Shown one piece after another: positions 54,960 through 64,000 of a stretch of DNA of 64,000 bases. The position numbers and the translations under genes are program-made. Position 1 is the first letter of the stretch. Every line of letters begins with the position of its first letter. Location: contig OX155950.1 of the NCBI GenBank assembly GCA_944548615.1, forward strand, positions 33,339,170 through 33,403,169, given 5' to 3'. Under the pieces are notes generated by a model that made no database searches, was not told where the DNA came from, and was given only the letters and a program-made list of their open reading frames with translations. This DNA comes from Micropterix aruncella (Eukaryota > Arthropoda > Insecta > Lepidoptera > Micropterigidae).

Positions 54960-55780
54960 TGCGTGTTGCCAGTGATGGCATATGGCAATGAGACATGATC
55001 GCTAATTATTTTCATCATTGCGCAATGAGGGAGGGAGCAATGCTTGGAGTTTAACTGCGTGATAGGATCCGAAGCGAAGATACCCGCAGAAAAACCAAGG
55101 GCAACTTGCAAAAGTAATGGGCAGGCCATTCCGCCATTACGTTCGAAATCCCTCGTGTGAAAACTAGTTACGCCCAAAACTCTGTTTTGCACCGCTTGAT
55201 GACCACATACAATAGTCGATTCGAAGATATCGTAATTTTTTACTTGAATCAACCTAAATTCAGCGAGGCTGTCCTTACCTCACTAGGCGTCTTGGAAGTG
55301 ATTATACAGTGAGTATACAAATTGTTTCAAAACACTCAGAGCGAAAATGAGAATAGCAAAGAGTATATTATGAATACCTATATCCTATCCTACATATCCC
55401 ATCCCTCTTCTTTCCTATCCTTGCAATAGTTCGATTGAAATTTAATTTAGTGCAATGCAACTTTTGATTTACCGTATAAGAAAATAATGTAGGAAACAAT
55501 TAATCGGCCAGCGAAACACTGTATTAGAATAATTAGTAATAATTAATGAAGCGCTGTATGTTTCCCGAAAATAAAATAAATAAATAAATAAATATAAGTC
55601 GCAGAACCGACAACCGTTGGGGAAAGAAATTCTCGAATAGCGAACATAGACTGTCAGACGCATTGTAGGGCGCCCCCCCATAAAATGGACCGATGACATT
55701 GCCGCGGGCGGAGGAAGTGGATGGAAGCACCTCAAGGCCGTTCGTCATGGCATTCTATGAGGAAGGGGGGGAGGGGGGCT
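54960..55780 (+). pseudogene. RTE-like LINE RT C-terminal remnant, split by an insertion
   Basis: Left part (54960-55135), over several frames: VLPVMAYGNET, AMREGAMLGV, a stop, LRDRIRSEDTRRKTKGNLQK and WAGH. Right part (55598-55780): RRTDNRWGKK, then GRPP-like and KWTDDIAAGGGSGWKHLKAV. In RTE-type ORF2 proteins the order is 'V-L-P-V-M-x-Y-G...M-L-G-V-S-L-R-D-R-I-R...W-A-G-H...R-R-T-D-x-R-W...G-R-P-P-x-R-W-x-D-D'. The two parts join at the 'W-A-G-H...R-R-T-D' position, with a retroelement tail in between. Stops and frameshifts show it is dead. Confidence 0.75.
55136..55597 (+). mobile_element. LINE 3' end inserted in the RTE remnant
   Basis: The 3' end GCGCTGTATGTTTCCCGAAA with an (AAATA)n tail (55552-55597) is the same as that of the LINE at 23480-24060. 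The left boundary is placed by where RTE homology stops, to within about 20 bp. Confidence 0.6.
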
Positions 55781-56455
55781 GATGATGATTTGATAATCTG
55801 AATGGTAACAGTGATAATATTCAGGGTAAAACGAATGTTGTTTATCTGACTCAAATTCTTATAATTTTACTTTTCGTAATTCCAGTTATTTTAGTCGTAA
55901 TGTCAATAGGGGGGTATGGATTATTTTTAAACCGCTTTATTTAGCTTCACTTTCCTTATTCTTAGTTGAAATTTTGCGATTGATTTTTCAACCATTTCTA
56001 CTGAACCGATTATCATGAAATTTGCACACGTATTCAGTCTTCATGACAATACAACATAATTATAATTTCAACATTTGATTCTCCTGGAGTCCCACCTCCG
56101 CAGTACTACGGCCTGACTAAACTATGAAACTTGACGCTCTCCAAGTTTCAAATTAGTATTGTGGGTCCCAAGCAGAGACTTTGTCATTGGACCCCAAGTT
56201 CTAACTCCTCAGTCATAAGGTCGCAGTAATACGGCTTCCGTAAATCATGAGACTTAGCGATCTGCTGTTTTTAAATTGGTAAATTGGCAATTCATCGTAG
56301 AAGGAGGAAAAAAAACGTGGCTGTGCAATGTCAGGGAGTGGACCGGGATCACCAGTACGGAACAGCTCTTCTGGATGGCGCAAGACCGAAAAAAGTTTTC
56401 AGAGCTAACGACCAACCTCCAGTAATGGAGAGGCACTTCAAGAAGAAGAAGAAAA
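55781..56455. other. Unassigned stretch
   Basis: No gene was recognised. CCCACCTCCGCAGTACTACG and GGTCGCAGTAATACGGCTTC (56092-56240) suggest a loose internal repetition. Confidence 0.45.
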
Positions 56456-56700
56456 CAAGATCTTACTTTGTAAAGTTCCAGGTTCGATTCTAGGCTGTTT
56501 CACCATTTTCCCTTTGGACAAAATAACTGGAATAGCATTTAAATTCTGACGATTGAATGCAATAACAAAACATACTCTTACAAACATGTCACATGGACAT
56601 ATAAAACTCTACATAGTAGGGTTTGGTGTAAGAGATTGTGTTATGTTATAAACCCGCCCATTGTGAAAGTTCAATATAATGACTAGAAACAAACAAACAA
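56456..56700 (+). mobile_element. SINE copy S3
   Basis: It has a B-box-like GGTTCGATTC, then GGCTGTTTCACCATTTTCCC, TTCTGACGATTGAATGCAAT, the 3' segment GTGTAAGAGATTGTGTTATG, AAACCCGCCCATTGTGAAAG and an (AAAC)n tail. The tRNA-like A-box region at the left is eroded. Confidence 0.75.
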
Positions 56701-56705
56701 AAAAG

Positions 56706-57196
56706 ACAATTTTACAATCCGCAAGAAAATGTCCCACCACTGTATATATATATATATTTAATTTCAGATGTATAGATTTCTTAATTGGTCTACCTCCACC
56801 CTAATATGTAAATGAGCCAAAGCCTAGGATAGTCGAGTTACACAATGGAATCAATTACCGCACCTGAGTCTCGTACCGCGAAAACCGCCGGCTCATAACT
56901 TATGAATGCCTGGCATTTTCGTGTACACCGCGCTAAGGCGGTAAAAGGCTTTGGTTTCAGTTCGGTGCATGTGTGCCGTGGTGGGGAGCCGCGGGATCGG
57001 CACAGGCTTTTGGCTCCGTTTTCCACTGCGGGGTCGCGATATTAATGGCTCTGCATCGCTAATATTTCATTTCCTTTATTATTTCTGGGTCCGGTTGGAA
57101 AAAAATCCCTTGAGGTTCTAACAAACAGTTTTGTGGAATCAACTAAACTGATTGTAGATTGTACAATTGATTATATAGGGTATTACATTGCTCAAT
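56706..57196. other. Unassigned stretch with GC-rich island
   Basis: 56840-57060 is GC-rich and non-repeated, open on the minus strand for 62 codons without motif. A short (TA)n run lies at 56742-56755. Confidence 0.4.
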
Positions 57197-57204
57197 GCCA
57201 TAGT
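57197..57204 (+). repeat. Possible left target duplication of GR-7
   Basis: GCCATAGT recurs exactly at 57819-57826, at the other end of GR-7. Only 8 bp, so chance cannot be excluded. Confidence 0.6.
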
Positions 57205-57818
57205 TAGGTGATTTTGACTATAACGGGCGAACCCGTCACCCCAGGCTGGTATAACGATATGGGATCGTGGTTTAAGCCGTGGGATGATCGTAGAAGACTT
57301 AGACAATCACAACTATCTAGCTGCGCCAACTCGCCCGCGAGAGACCAACGCTTAACGCCACCGGGTAGTTAACCCAACGGGCAGACCAAGCACTCTCACT
57401 ACCAGTCTCCGGCCTCCCGACTGGTTACAGGTACAAGGTCCTTGGCTTTCGCGCTCCTCTCCCTTACGTAGCGGTGATTCGGTGTCTACCGAATCTATCG
57501 CAGATCACGGCGTTCTTTGCCCGACTCTTCACCCGATATCGGCTAGCCGATTGGTCGTTAATAACCTCCCCCGCTGTATAGGAAACGAAGCCGTATCCAG
57601 ACTCCCCCGGTTTCTGTCGAAATACACAGTCGATAGACTGACGCCGCACGTTGCGCAAACCGTCCAGGAGCGCCCCATGGACAATTCCCAGGGGGAACTA
57701 ACCTGCAGGCATAGAGTCCTACCCGGGCTCGCACTTCTGCTCGGAGGCTACCTGTGAGTTGGTCTGACCCTAACACATGGGTCATAATGACCCAACTGTA
57801 CTGGACTCATTAGCTCAC
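57205..57818 (-). repeat. GR-7, complete copy of GC-rich repeat (614 bp)
   Basis: The minus strand starts GTGAGCTAATGAGTCCAGTA, aligning with the heads of GR-3 (GGGAGCTAATGGGCTC) and GR-8 (GGCAGCTAATGGTTCC). It ends with the hairpin ACGGGTTCGCCCGT followed by TATAGTC. GGTATAACGATATGGGATCG and GAATCTATCGCAGATCACGG are shared family blocks on the plus strand. It holds a local palindrome, TGGGTCATAATGACCCA. Frames on both strands are not conserved between copies. Confidence 0.8.
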
Positions 57819-57826
57819 GCCATAGT

Positions 57827-59805
57827 ACGTTTTGGCAACCCTTCTACTCCGGTAAAATGTAGATGGCGTTTATATCATTGTTCGGCGAAACTAATATCTA
57901 TTTATTTAGCTATCGGATATGTCAATATGAAAATGTATATAAATGCGTAATGTATCCGCAGGCTTTTTTAATAATTCATAGTAGCGCCGCGGTTCTGCTC
58001 CAAACAATTTTAATATATTTTCATCCTCGGATGGACCCTTCCGTAGTTGTGTTTATTACGGCGTAATATATCACGCAAAGTTCTTTGAGCGCGTCCAGTT
58101 TTGTGTGAAGAAAAAGGGAAAAAATAACAAAAGTAAGTCTATAGCGGGACGGCGGAAAAAGCGAAAGAGAGAGGATACCCGCGGATAAAGTTAGTTTGTA
58201 ATAAAATGTAAGAGGCCGAACGAAAAGAAGAAAGACGACAGAATTATTCAGGCCAAAAGTGTGTCGGATTGTGGCCAACGAGGGAGGGGGGGCTATACGA
58301 GTTTGGTTGATGGGGGGGAGCGGGGGCGGGAGGCGGTCACGATAGGCAGCAGACCTCATTTCCGGCTCGCGAACGTTGAAAATCTACCCGCGGTTCTTTT
58401 TTCCCGCCAAATCCCCCGTCGGCCATTTTAAAAAATGCTGATAACGCGGGAATTTAATTCGAACCGCACGTCGCTCCGCGGAAAAACGTGAACGCTTCTT
58501 GTTGCTGCGCTTCACGTGTCCATGTGCATATTATACGTATTATACATGATACTTCTGAGTTTGTATCTTATTTTATGGTTCTATTTTATTTTCCGTTTGT
58601 GCACTAGTTGATATCATTCGGATTATGATTATGCGGTCATACTGTTAATTAGCACCGGGAATTCAGTATGCACAAATAGAGTCTCGCTTTCCACTCGACA
58701 AGACAAAATATTTAAGAGGGCTTATTCAGCCGCTAACCCGGTGTCTTATGATATGTTGATATAATGAAACTTCAAAGTCCCAGAAATCGCAAAAGTCGAG
58801 AACGCCAATGTCACGAAGGGATGTCTATGAGTATTATGGTCTCTTCAAAATTTTAAAATTTTAGAATAAAGTAACTACCTCCATCCTTGTAATTATTAAA
58901 TGTAAATACCATTGCAATATAAAGTTAAAAAAAATAATAAAATAAAATAAAACCTAAGAGCGGATATATCATGCTCTTTCGGCAGGCAATATACGATTTC
59001 TGTTGGTACCATGATTTCTGTTGGTTATTCCTAGAGAGGTGGTAAACCACAAACTATCATTTCTGAATCTATTTCCAAGTTAGGAAGTAAATTAGAAAAC
59101 TGTTTAATTAATTAAGAAATATTATACTAAGAGAATGTTTTTGTAATTAAATTATTTTTATGGACTTTATGGACTTAAATAAATTATAAATAACCGGGTA
59201 GGATGACTAATTATTGACCTACGTTTTAAACAGAGTCATTGGGTCAAGACATCTCCGAAACGTCGTTTTCTAGGTGTTCAACCAATTGATTGTGTTTATA
59301 ACGTAGGTCCAATGACTTTATTTCGCGAATGGTCGCCCGATCCGATTATTTATACTACTTCTACGCACCGTACCATACGATAGGAGCTCCACATGAGCCA
59401 CAAGTCGCGCACAATATAAACAATCAATGTATTGTATTTCTAGATTTACGTTTTATTAAAATCGAACAGTTCAATAAATCAAACATCCTTATACGACTAG
59501 CGGTGTGAGCCAGCGTTTTCAGTTTTTAGATTCAATGCCATTGAGTGACTGTTGCTATTGCGGAATTTTGAAACATGATTTTGAATAGGCAAATCTTTGC
59601 CAAGTTATATACCAAGTAAGTTTTTCGATACTTTTCTAAGGTTAATACTTTATTCATATGTTTTTTGTACATTTAGCCCCATTGTTATCAATGTTATAAG
59701 TAACTCGGAAAAAATGAACACCGAAATGCAGCAAATGCTCAGTGCCCACCTAACTAGGACTAAACTGTCCAGTATCTAGGCAGGTCAGAGTAAATAATTA
59801 AAATA
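57827..59805. other. Unassigned stretch with GC-rich island
   Basis: 58060-58500 is a GC-rich, purine-rich non-repeated island (AAATCCCCCGTCGGCCATTT, GGGAATTTAATTCGAACCGC) with a 112-codon minus-strand open frame lacking recognisable motifs. Possible conserved non-coding DNA. The rest is AT-rich and unassigned. Confidence 0.4.
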
Positions 59806-60418
59806 AGTCATCATCATCATCATTTATTCATTCCATAAAAGCATTTCACAATACTGAGGAACATGTCAAATTTTACAATCATAATTTACCGGATGATAAA
59901 ACCGCTTTGATTAATTAAAAGATAAAAAATAATTGTAATCAGAGGTGATTACTTAAAAATAGTCAAATTTACAAAATAATCAATAATCAACAAATAATAA
60001 TCAATACCATAAAAATGAACATTCTGAAACATGCGTAATTAAAAACAATGTCAATAAAATCTAAAACTTAGTGCGAAAGTATAGTCATGATATGGTTATT
60101 TATAATCAAGCAATTGTGGACGCACTATCATAAAAGTCGTCCAGTTTGTAAAGGGCTGATTGTTTGTTTGACTAACTGATTTTTCAAGCAGATTTTATAT
60201 GCTGCCATCTCAAATCTTTTCGTCGATGATGGCAAAGCATTGAACAATTTAAAACTAATATATAGAAATGTTTTTTGATATTTAGTCAAGCTTACTTTAG
60301 GCAATAACACATTGTTTTTATGTCGCTTATTATGGCTATGCCATGTACTCCGAAGCTCGCAATTTAAAATATTCTCTTTGGCGTATAAAAGGCACTTATA
60401 TATGTACATGGACGACAT
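59806..60418 (-). mobile_element. 5'-truncated Jockey-like LINE with (ATG)n tail
   Basis: It reads from the ORF2 remnant at 60418-60128 through a 3' UTR to TGTGAAATGCTTTTATGGAA, TGAATAAATGATGATG on the minus strand, with an (ATG)n tail at about 59806-59822. Confidence 0.65.
60128..60418 (-). pseudogene. Jockey-like LINE ORF2, C-terminal part
   Basis: A 96-codon frame reads MSSMYIYKCLLYAKENILNC, ELRSTWHSHNKRHKNNVLLP, KVSLTKYQKTFLYISFKLFN and ALPSSTKRFEMAAYKICLKN. The order 'S-x-Y-I-Y-x-C-L-x-Y...H-S-H-N-x-R...x-L-P-K-V-x-L-x-K...L-Y-I-x-x-K-L-F-N-A-L-P' is the well-known ending of Jockey-like ORF2 proteins. The frame is open, so the copy is relatively young. It lacks the RT catalytic core and the endonuclease. 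The first ATG is internal, not a true start. Confidence 0.8.
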
Positions 60419-61099
60419 GGTAAGGATACCAGCTTTAATAAAAAAAAAGCTTTAATAAAAAGTAATACAACTTATGTAACAATTAACCTAATTAACGTAG
60501 AAAACTTTTTATTTTTATAATTAATGAATGTACTTATTTAAGATTGAATAATATATAATAATAAATAAATAACACTATAATACAAATCAAAATACTAAAT
60601 GTGTAAGAATATTACAATGTAGGTAATACAATATAGCAAATACACATATACGTAAATACGGTTTCAATAAATAATAAATTCTATATGGTATAAACATATT
60701 TATAATTTGATAAAATATATAAATATAATTATAAAAACAGTGCTAAAAATATTAAATATTATGAATTAAAATATGATATGGTATACCATTAATATGCATA
60801 ATAATTTATATAAATATGCAATGTTACTTTTAAATTGAATTTATTTTCTTTATTTAGAAAATAAAGAAAAACTAAGGTCCATATCATTTTAGACGATGTT
60901 AATCGGAAAAGGTCTTTCTTACTTAGACAAGAAAATATAGAAACAGCAGCTGTTTGTGATTATACGAAGTGTCGATAGGAATTAGTTACTGATAACAAGA
61001 TCTCTGCACTAGAGTTCGACTTATTGCGACATGATGTGACTGTTTCCTTACGCAAGGCCAAGATCCCAAAGCCTAACCCCACAGACGCCTAGAGAAAGA
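60419..61099. other. Unassigned AT-rich stretch
   Basis: Nothing recognised to about 60890. From there to 61099 lies sequence that may be the upstream part of the Penelope-like remnant. Confidence 0.4.
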
Positions 61100-61265
61100 T
61101 GTTAATTTTTTTGCTGCATAACAAGGATGCAGTTGTGTTGCGAGCCGATAAAGGCAACGCAACCTGATGCTGTGGATTACGGGCAAAAATTGGGACGCTT
61201 CTTGAAGACAAGCCTTTCACGCGACACAAATCAAAAGTAATACACGATTTAGAACATCTCATTTC
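61100..61265 (+). pseudogene. Possible Penelope-like element RT remnant
   Basis: The frame reads LLHNKDAVVLRADKGNAT, a stop, and in a shifted frame VDYGQKIGTLLEDKPFTR. 'K-D-x-V-x-x-x-A-D-K-G-N-A-T-V-V-x-D...L-L-x-D...F' is the first conserved RT block of Penelope-like retroelements. The upstream segment (60960-61090) reads LVTDNKISALEFDLLRHDVT, compatible but not diagnostic. It is short and decayed; no boundaries were found. Confidence 0.45.
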
Positions 61266-61269
61266 ATCG

Positions 61270-62157
61270 GTCCACTTTTAATAAACTTTTAATAATCAGA
61301 ATTGTCCCGCTCCGCGACGGTACAGTTCTTCATTAATGGCCGTCTGATATCACTTCTCTCCCGCCGAAATTTGGAGAGAGCGGCGATATTAGAATCCGTA
61401 TAATTTATTGCGAAAACTTTGTCGCGGAGTCGCCCTCCGCCGAGCGGCCCGCGACTTGGGCTTAATCTTTTGTTTTCGCTTTGCTGAGAACTTTTTCATT
61501 GACTCCCGGCGTTGACCCACGGCGGCGACTCTTATCAAGATTATCTTTGAAGAACTGCGACCGCGATACCTACGCATAATTCATAGCTTTATTACGCTAA
61601 TTATTCCGGTATTTAGTGCGGGAAATTATCTCGTAATTAAATGCATTATTTATGTTAGCAGCCCTAGATAATCACGAGTTTGCCTAGACTGCCTAAGTAT
61701 TTATAATTTAAAGTGCTGATTTAAACTGAGAAAAATGATGGATTTCTTCTTACATTACCATTTTGTTATTACAGTTTTATACAGAACAACGATGTTTCAA
61801 TCGTTTGTTGAATTACAAGGAATTTTGTTGAAACTCCATTACTCGATTATATGTATCAACATTTTCCTTTCGGTTAATACGGAAATAACAATATCTTGTA
61901 GTATCAACACGATTCATGTGTCCGACTATAACCGTGCGTATACTACTACATGCTGTCATGTTAGAACTTAGATACCAAGGTTGCGACTTAATGAAAAAAC
62001 ATTGTGTTTTAACATTACGACACAGTGACTGCCATCACGCCAACACTGTTACGCCTCATGTTAATTCATACGTATGGACCACAGTCCGCGTTATTTACGT
62101 AATCCTTGTTGAAACATGGGTATTTCCGTGTATTCGCTATATTTTTTCTCACTTAAG
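61270..62157. other. Unassigned stretch with candidate regulatory island
   Basis: 61290-61680 is a GC-richer, non-repeated island rich in homeodomain-like sites (TACGCTAATTATTCCGG, CTCGTAATTAAATGCATTAT). Possible conserved non-coding DNA. The rest is AT-rich and unassigned. Confidence 0.4.
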
Positions 62158-62795
62158 GCAGCTAATGGTTCCTTGCAGCTTGAGCCATTTAAAAATGGAA
62201 ATTTACTATAATAATTTCTAGATAATAGTTCTATTTTTGTTATTATGCCTAATCGTTAATACTTTTCGGATTTGTTTTCCTTCAACTTGTGAAGTGAAAA
62301 TATATTCAATTGTAGTAAATTAAATATTGTACGCTCTATAGGTAAACTGTATAGCACATAAAATAGTACCTATCCATTTTGTATGACCTACTTACAGTTC
62401 ACAATAAAGAAAAGAAATTATTATATGTCCTGCCCGTTAACGTCGACTCAACTCAACGTTTAACTTCATTCCGGTAGTCTCTTCGAACGAGGGGCAAACC
62501 TAGAAGGGACTATGTTGCCCCTATCACGGCTGTGTCAAGACGTAGGATCGGATCCTCTGTGGGTAGACGTCGGGCGCTGTTGGGCGGTTTGCATCAGCCA
62601 ATCGACTGTGCACTCCAGCGAATAACCGGTGGGTGGGAAGGCGGTCTGGAAACGTACGATTGCTCAACAGTGGTAGGTGGTTGTTGACCTGGAGTCAGCT
62701 ACCTTTGAAACGACTCGTTAGCCATCCGATCCGATGTGAGCTTCTCGGGCAATGGGCGCCGCCACGGTCCGCGATAAATTCGAACTGAATTACCA
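62158..62795 (+). repeat. GR-8, copy of GC-rich repeat, interrupted and truncated
   Basis: The head GGCAGCTAATGGTTCCTTGC and AGCTTGAGCC lie at 62158-62187. The body resumes at about 62430 (TTCATTCCGGTAGTCTC, AGGGACTATGTTGCCCC, GGTCTGGAAACGTACGA, TCCGCGATAAATTC) and closely follows GR-2. About 240 bp of unrelated AT-rich sequence separates them. The tail hairpin is missing; the copy stops at about 62795. Confidence 0.7.
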
Positions 62796-62925
62796 ATAAC
62801 ACAAACGTGCTATATTGGTGTGGTGCAGAAAATGTAGAAAAATCGAATTATTTCTGAAATAAACTTATCGTCATTTATAGGATGAGTACATTCGTAGCAT
62901 TTATGTTAAGCACTAGATAACCCGG
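62796..62925 (+). repeat. Diverged unit of the 160-bp repeat
   Basis: AAAAATCGAATTATTTCTGA and CGTAGCATTTATGTTAAGCA correspond to parts of the units at 63577 and 63737. It ends in CACTAGATAACCCGGTG. Confidence 0.55.
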
Positions 62926-63100
62926 TGAACTTCGTACCACCTAAATTTGATTTGATTGTAACTCTTCATAAACGTTTATTATTGATCCTAATCATTCTTC
63001 CAAATGCAATTCATTGAAATCTAATTGTGTGATTAAATGAAAGTCGTTTATAATTAAAATAAATTCAATGTATTTAAGTTACATGGTGAACTATAAATGC

Positions 63101-63290
63101 TTTTCCGACTTTTTCGACTTTTTCGGTGTTCGACTTTTCCGACTTATTCGACTGTTTTGCATTTTTCGACTTTTTTACTTTTCCGACTTTTTTGACTTTT
63201 TCGACGTTTTCGACTTTTTCGGCTTTTTTGACTTTCTCGACTTTTTCGACTCTTGACTTTTTCGACTTTTTCGACTTTTCGACTTTTTAA
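63101..63290. repeat. Minisatellite (GACTTTTTC)n
   Basis: A 9-10-bp unit, GACTTTTTC with variants, repeats about 20 times. The minus strand is open and gives a KSRKVEKVEK-like repeat peptide, a by-product of the repeat. Confidence 0.95.
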
Positions 63291-63513
63291 AATTTTACAC
63301 AATCGCACGGAATGAATAACAGTTATGGATGGCGCGGCTGTCAAACAAGGATTGCCGCGAACGCCATCTATTGAAAGTGGCTTATTTCCCATTTTGACTG
63401 AAAAATTACCAATTTCGATTTATTCGATTTTCAATTGTTTCTTTGAGTTTTTCCTAAATATTTTTTTTTGTAAACCACCCCTGAATCAAGCCAAACAGAA
63501 TAAAAGAAAAATA

Positions 63514-63580
63514 TTTCAAATCGGTCGAGTCATTTTCCTGCGAGACTAACGCACGGCGATTCATTTTTATATATAAGATT
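63514..63580 (+). mobile_element. RTE-like 3' end
   Basis: AAATCGGTCGAGTCATTTTC, GCGAGACTAACGCACGGCG and ATTCATTTTTATATATAAGA form a phrase commonly seen at the 3' end of RTE-type elements and SINEs using them in insects (from memory). Confidence 0.5.
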
Positions 63581-63902
63581 ATTGATAATAATGCAATGAT
63601 TACCGTGAGTAATTGCACTTGTAGAATCGTCCAGTGTAGTATGTATATTTTTATGATAAAATGGGGTGAAATGTACAATTATCGAAATATTTCTGATTTA
63701 AATTTGTCGTCGTTTTTAGCATAGCATTTATATTAAGAATTATTGGTAATAATGCAATGATCATAGTGAGTATTTGCACTTGCAGTAATGTTCATTGTCT
63801 ATGTAAGTTGTAAAATGGAGTGAAACGTACAAAAATCGAAGTACTTCTGATTCAAATTTGGCGCCATTTTTGTAATTAGTAGCATTCATAGCATTTATAT
63901 TA
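63577..63902 (+). repeat. Two tandem ~160-bp units
   Basis: Unit 1 starts at 63577 and unit 2 at 63737. Both contain GGTAATAATGCAATGAT-like, TGCACTTG, AAATGGGGTGAAATGTAC-like and TAGCATTTATATTAA. A diverged third unit lies at 62796-62925. Confidence 0.8.
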
Positions 63903-64000
63903 AGTACTAGCTGCGCCCCACGGTTTCACCCGCGTGGTGATGGAAAATTGTGATAATACTACTAATAGAAATATATATAATTATACATTATATACGTGTA
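63903..64000 (+). mobile_element. Probable RTE-like 5' or flank motif, cut by window end
   Basis: TACTAGCTGCGCCCCACGGT continues with TTCACCCGCGTGG, a phrase widespread at the ends of insect repeats (memory). The element runs off the window. Confidence 0.4.

Noticed and set aside
63144..63392. Lysine/serine-rich repeat protein frame
   Set aside because: By-product of the (GACTTTTTC)n minisatellite.

Overview
The window looks like a piece of an insect nuclear genome, most likely a moth or butterfly (inference). It is AT-rich and has no bacterial-style gene packing. No reading frame reads as an intact host gene. It is dense with fragments of insect-type transposable elements: CR1/L2-, Jockey- and RTE-type LINE tails, tRNA-derived SINEs, MITEs with TA, TTAA or 8-bp target duplications, a hAT relic and a mariner relic. 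A short CCTAA run matches the arthropod telomere unit. No rRNA or tRNA gene, CRISPR array or operon was seen. Almost all open frames in the window are chance frames or lie inside repeats.

Layout. 1-9 kb: mostly unrecognised AT-rich sequence, one GC-rich repeat copy (939-1363), a TA-flanked inverted-repeat element (3096-3459) and a GC-rich MITE (5048-5478). 9-11 kb: two copies of a GC-rich ~0.6-0.7 kb repeat (here called GR), one of them inserted inside a SINE. 12.7-15.6 kb: a tandem array split by a minus-strand LINE that itself carries a TTAA element, then more LINE tails. 16.6-21.8 kb: a long hairpin, a TA MITE, a 45-bp minisatellite, and stacked insertions of an inverted-repeat element, a MITE and a Jockey-type LINE. 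22.2-23.1 kb: a hAT relic with perfect 8-bp target duplication. 23.5-30.6 kb: LINE tail, two foldback families, a mariner relic, a SINE. 31.5-32.8 kb: a GR copy cut by a CR1/L2-type LINE. 33-46 kb: RTE remnant, TTAA element, foldback element, three copies of a ~400-bp dispersed repeat, the best-bounded GR copy (39901-40593), a possible promoter/first exon (44585-44862). 46-55 kb: LINE tails, a TTAA element, a GR copy, a perfect 95-bp-arm hairpin between two long (AT)n tracts. 55-64 kb: an RTE remnant split by another retroelement, SINE, two GR copies, a LINE tail, a possible Penelope-like remnant, minisatellite and RTE-like repeats.

The most interesting signals are: (1) the GR family, eight copies, not recognised, at least two with 14-15 bp target duplications and no poly(A), so probably an unusual retroposon; (2) a segment with a stem-loop shared between the 3' part of the SINE and the 3' UTR of the CR1/L2-type LINE, suggesting a SINE/LINE partnership; (3) a 63-nt palindrome formed exactly across a GR insertion junction; (4) a 95-bp perfect palindrome between (AT)n tracts. 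GC-richer, non-repeated islands (for example near 15.9, 20.5, 37.1, 46.7, 49.1, 58.4 and 61.6 kb) may be conserved non-coding sequence, but this cannot be tested here. All family assignments come from reading translations and motifs by eye, without database search.
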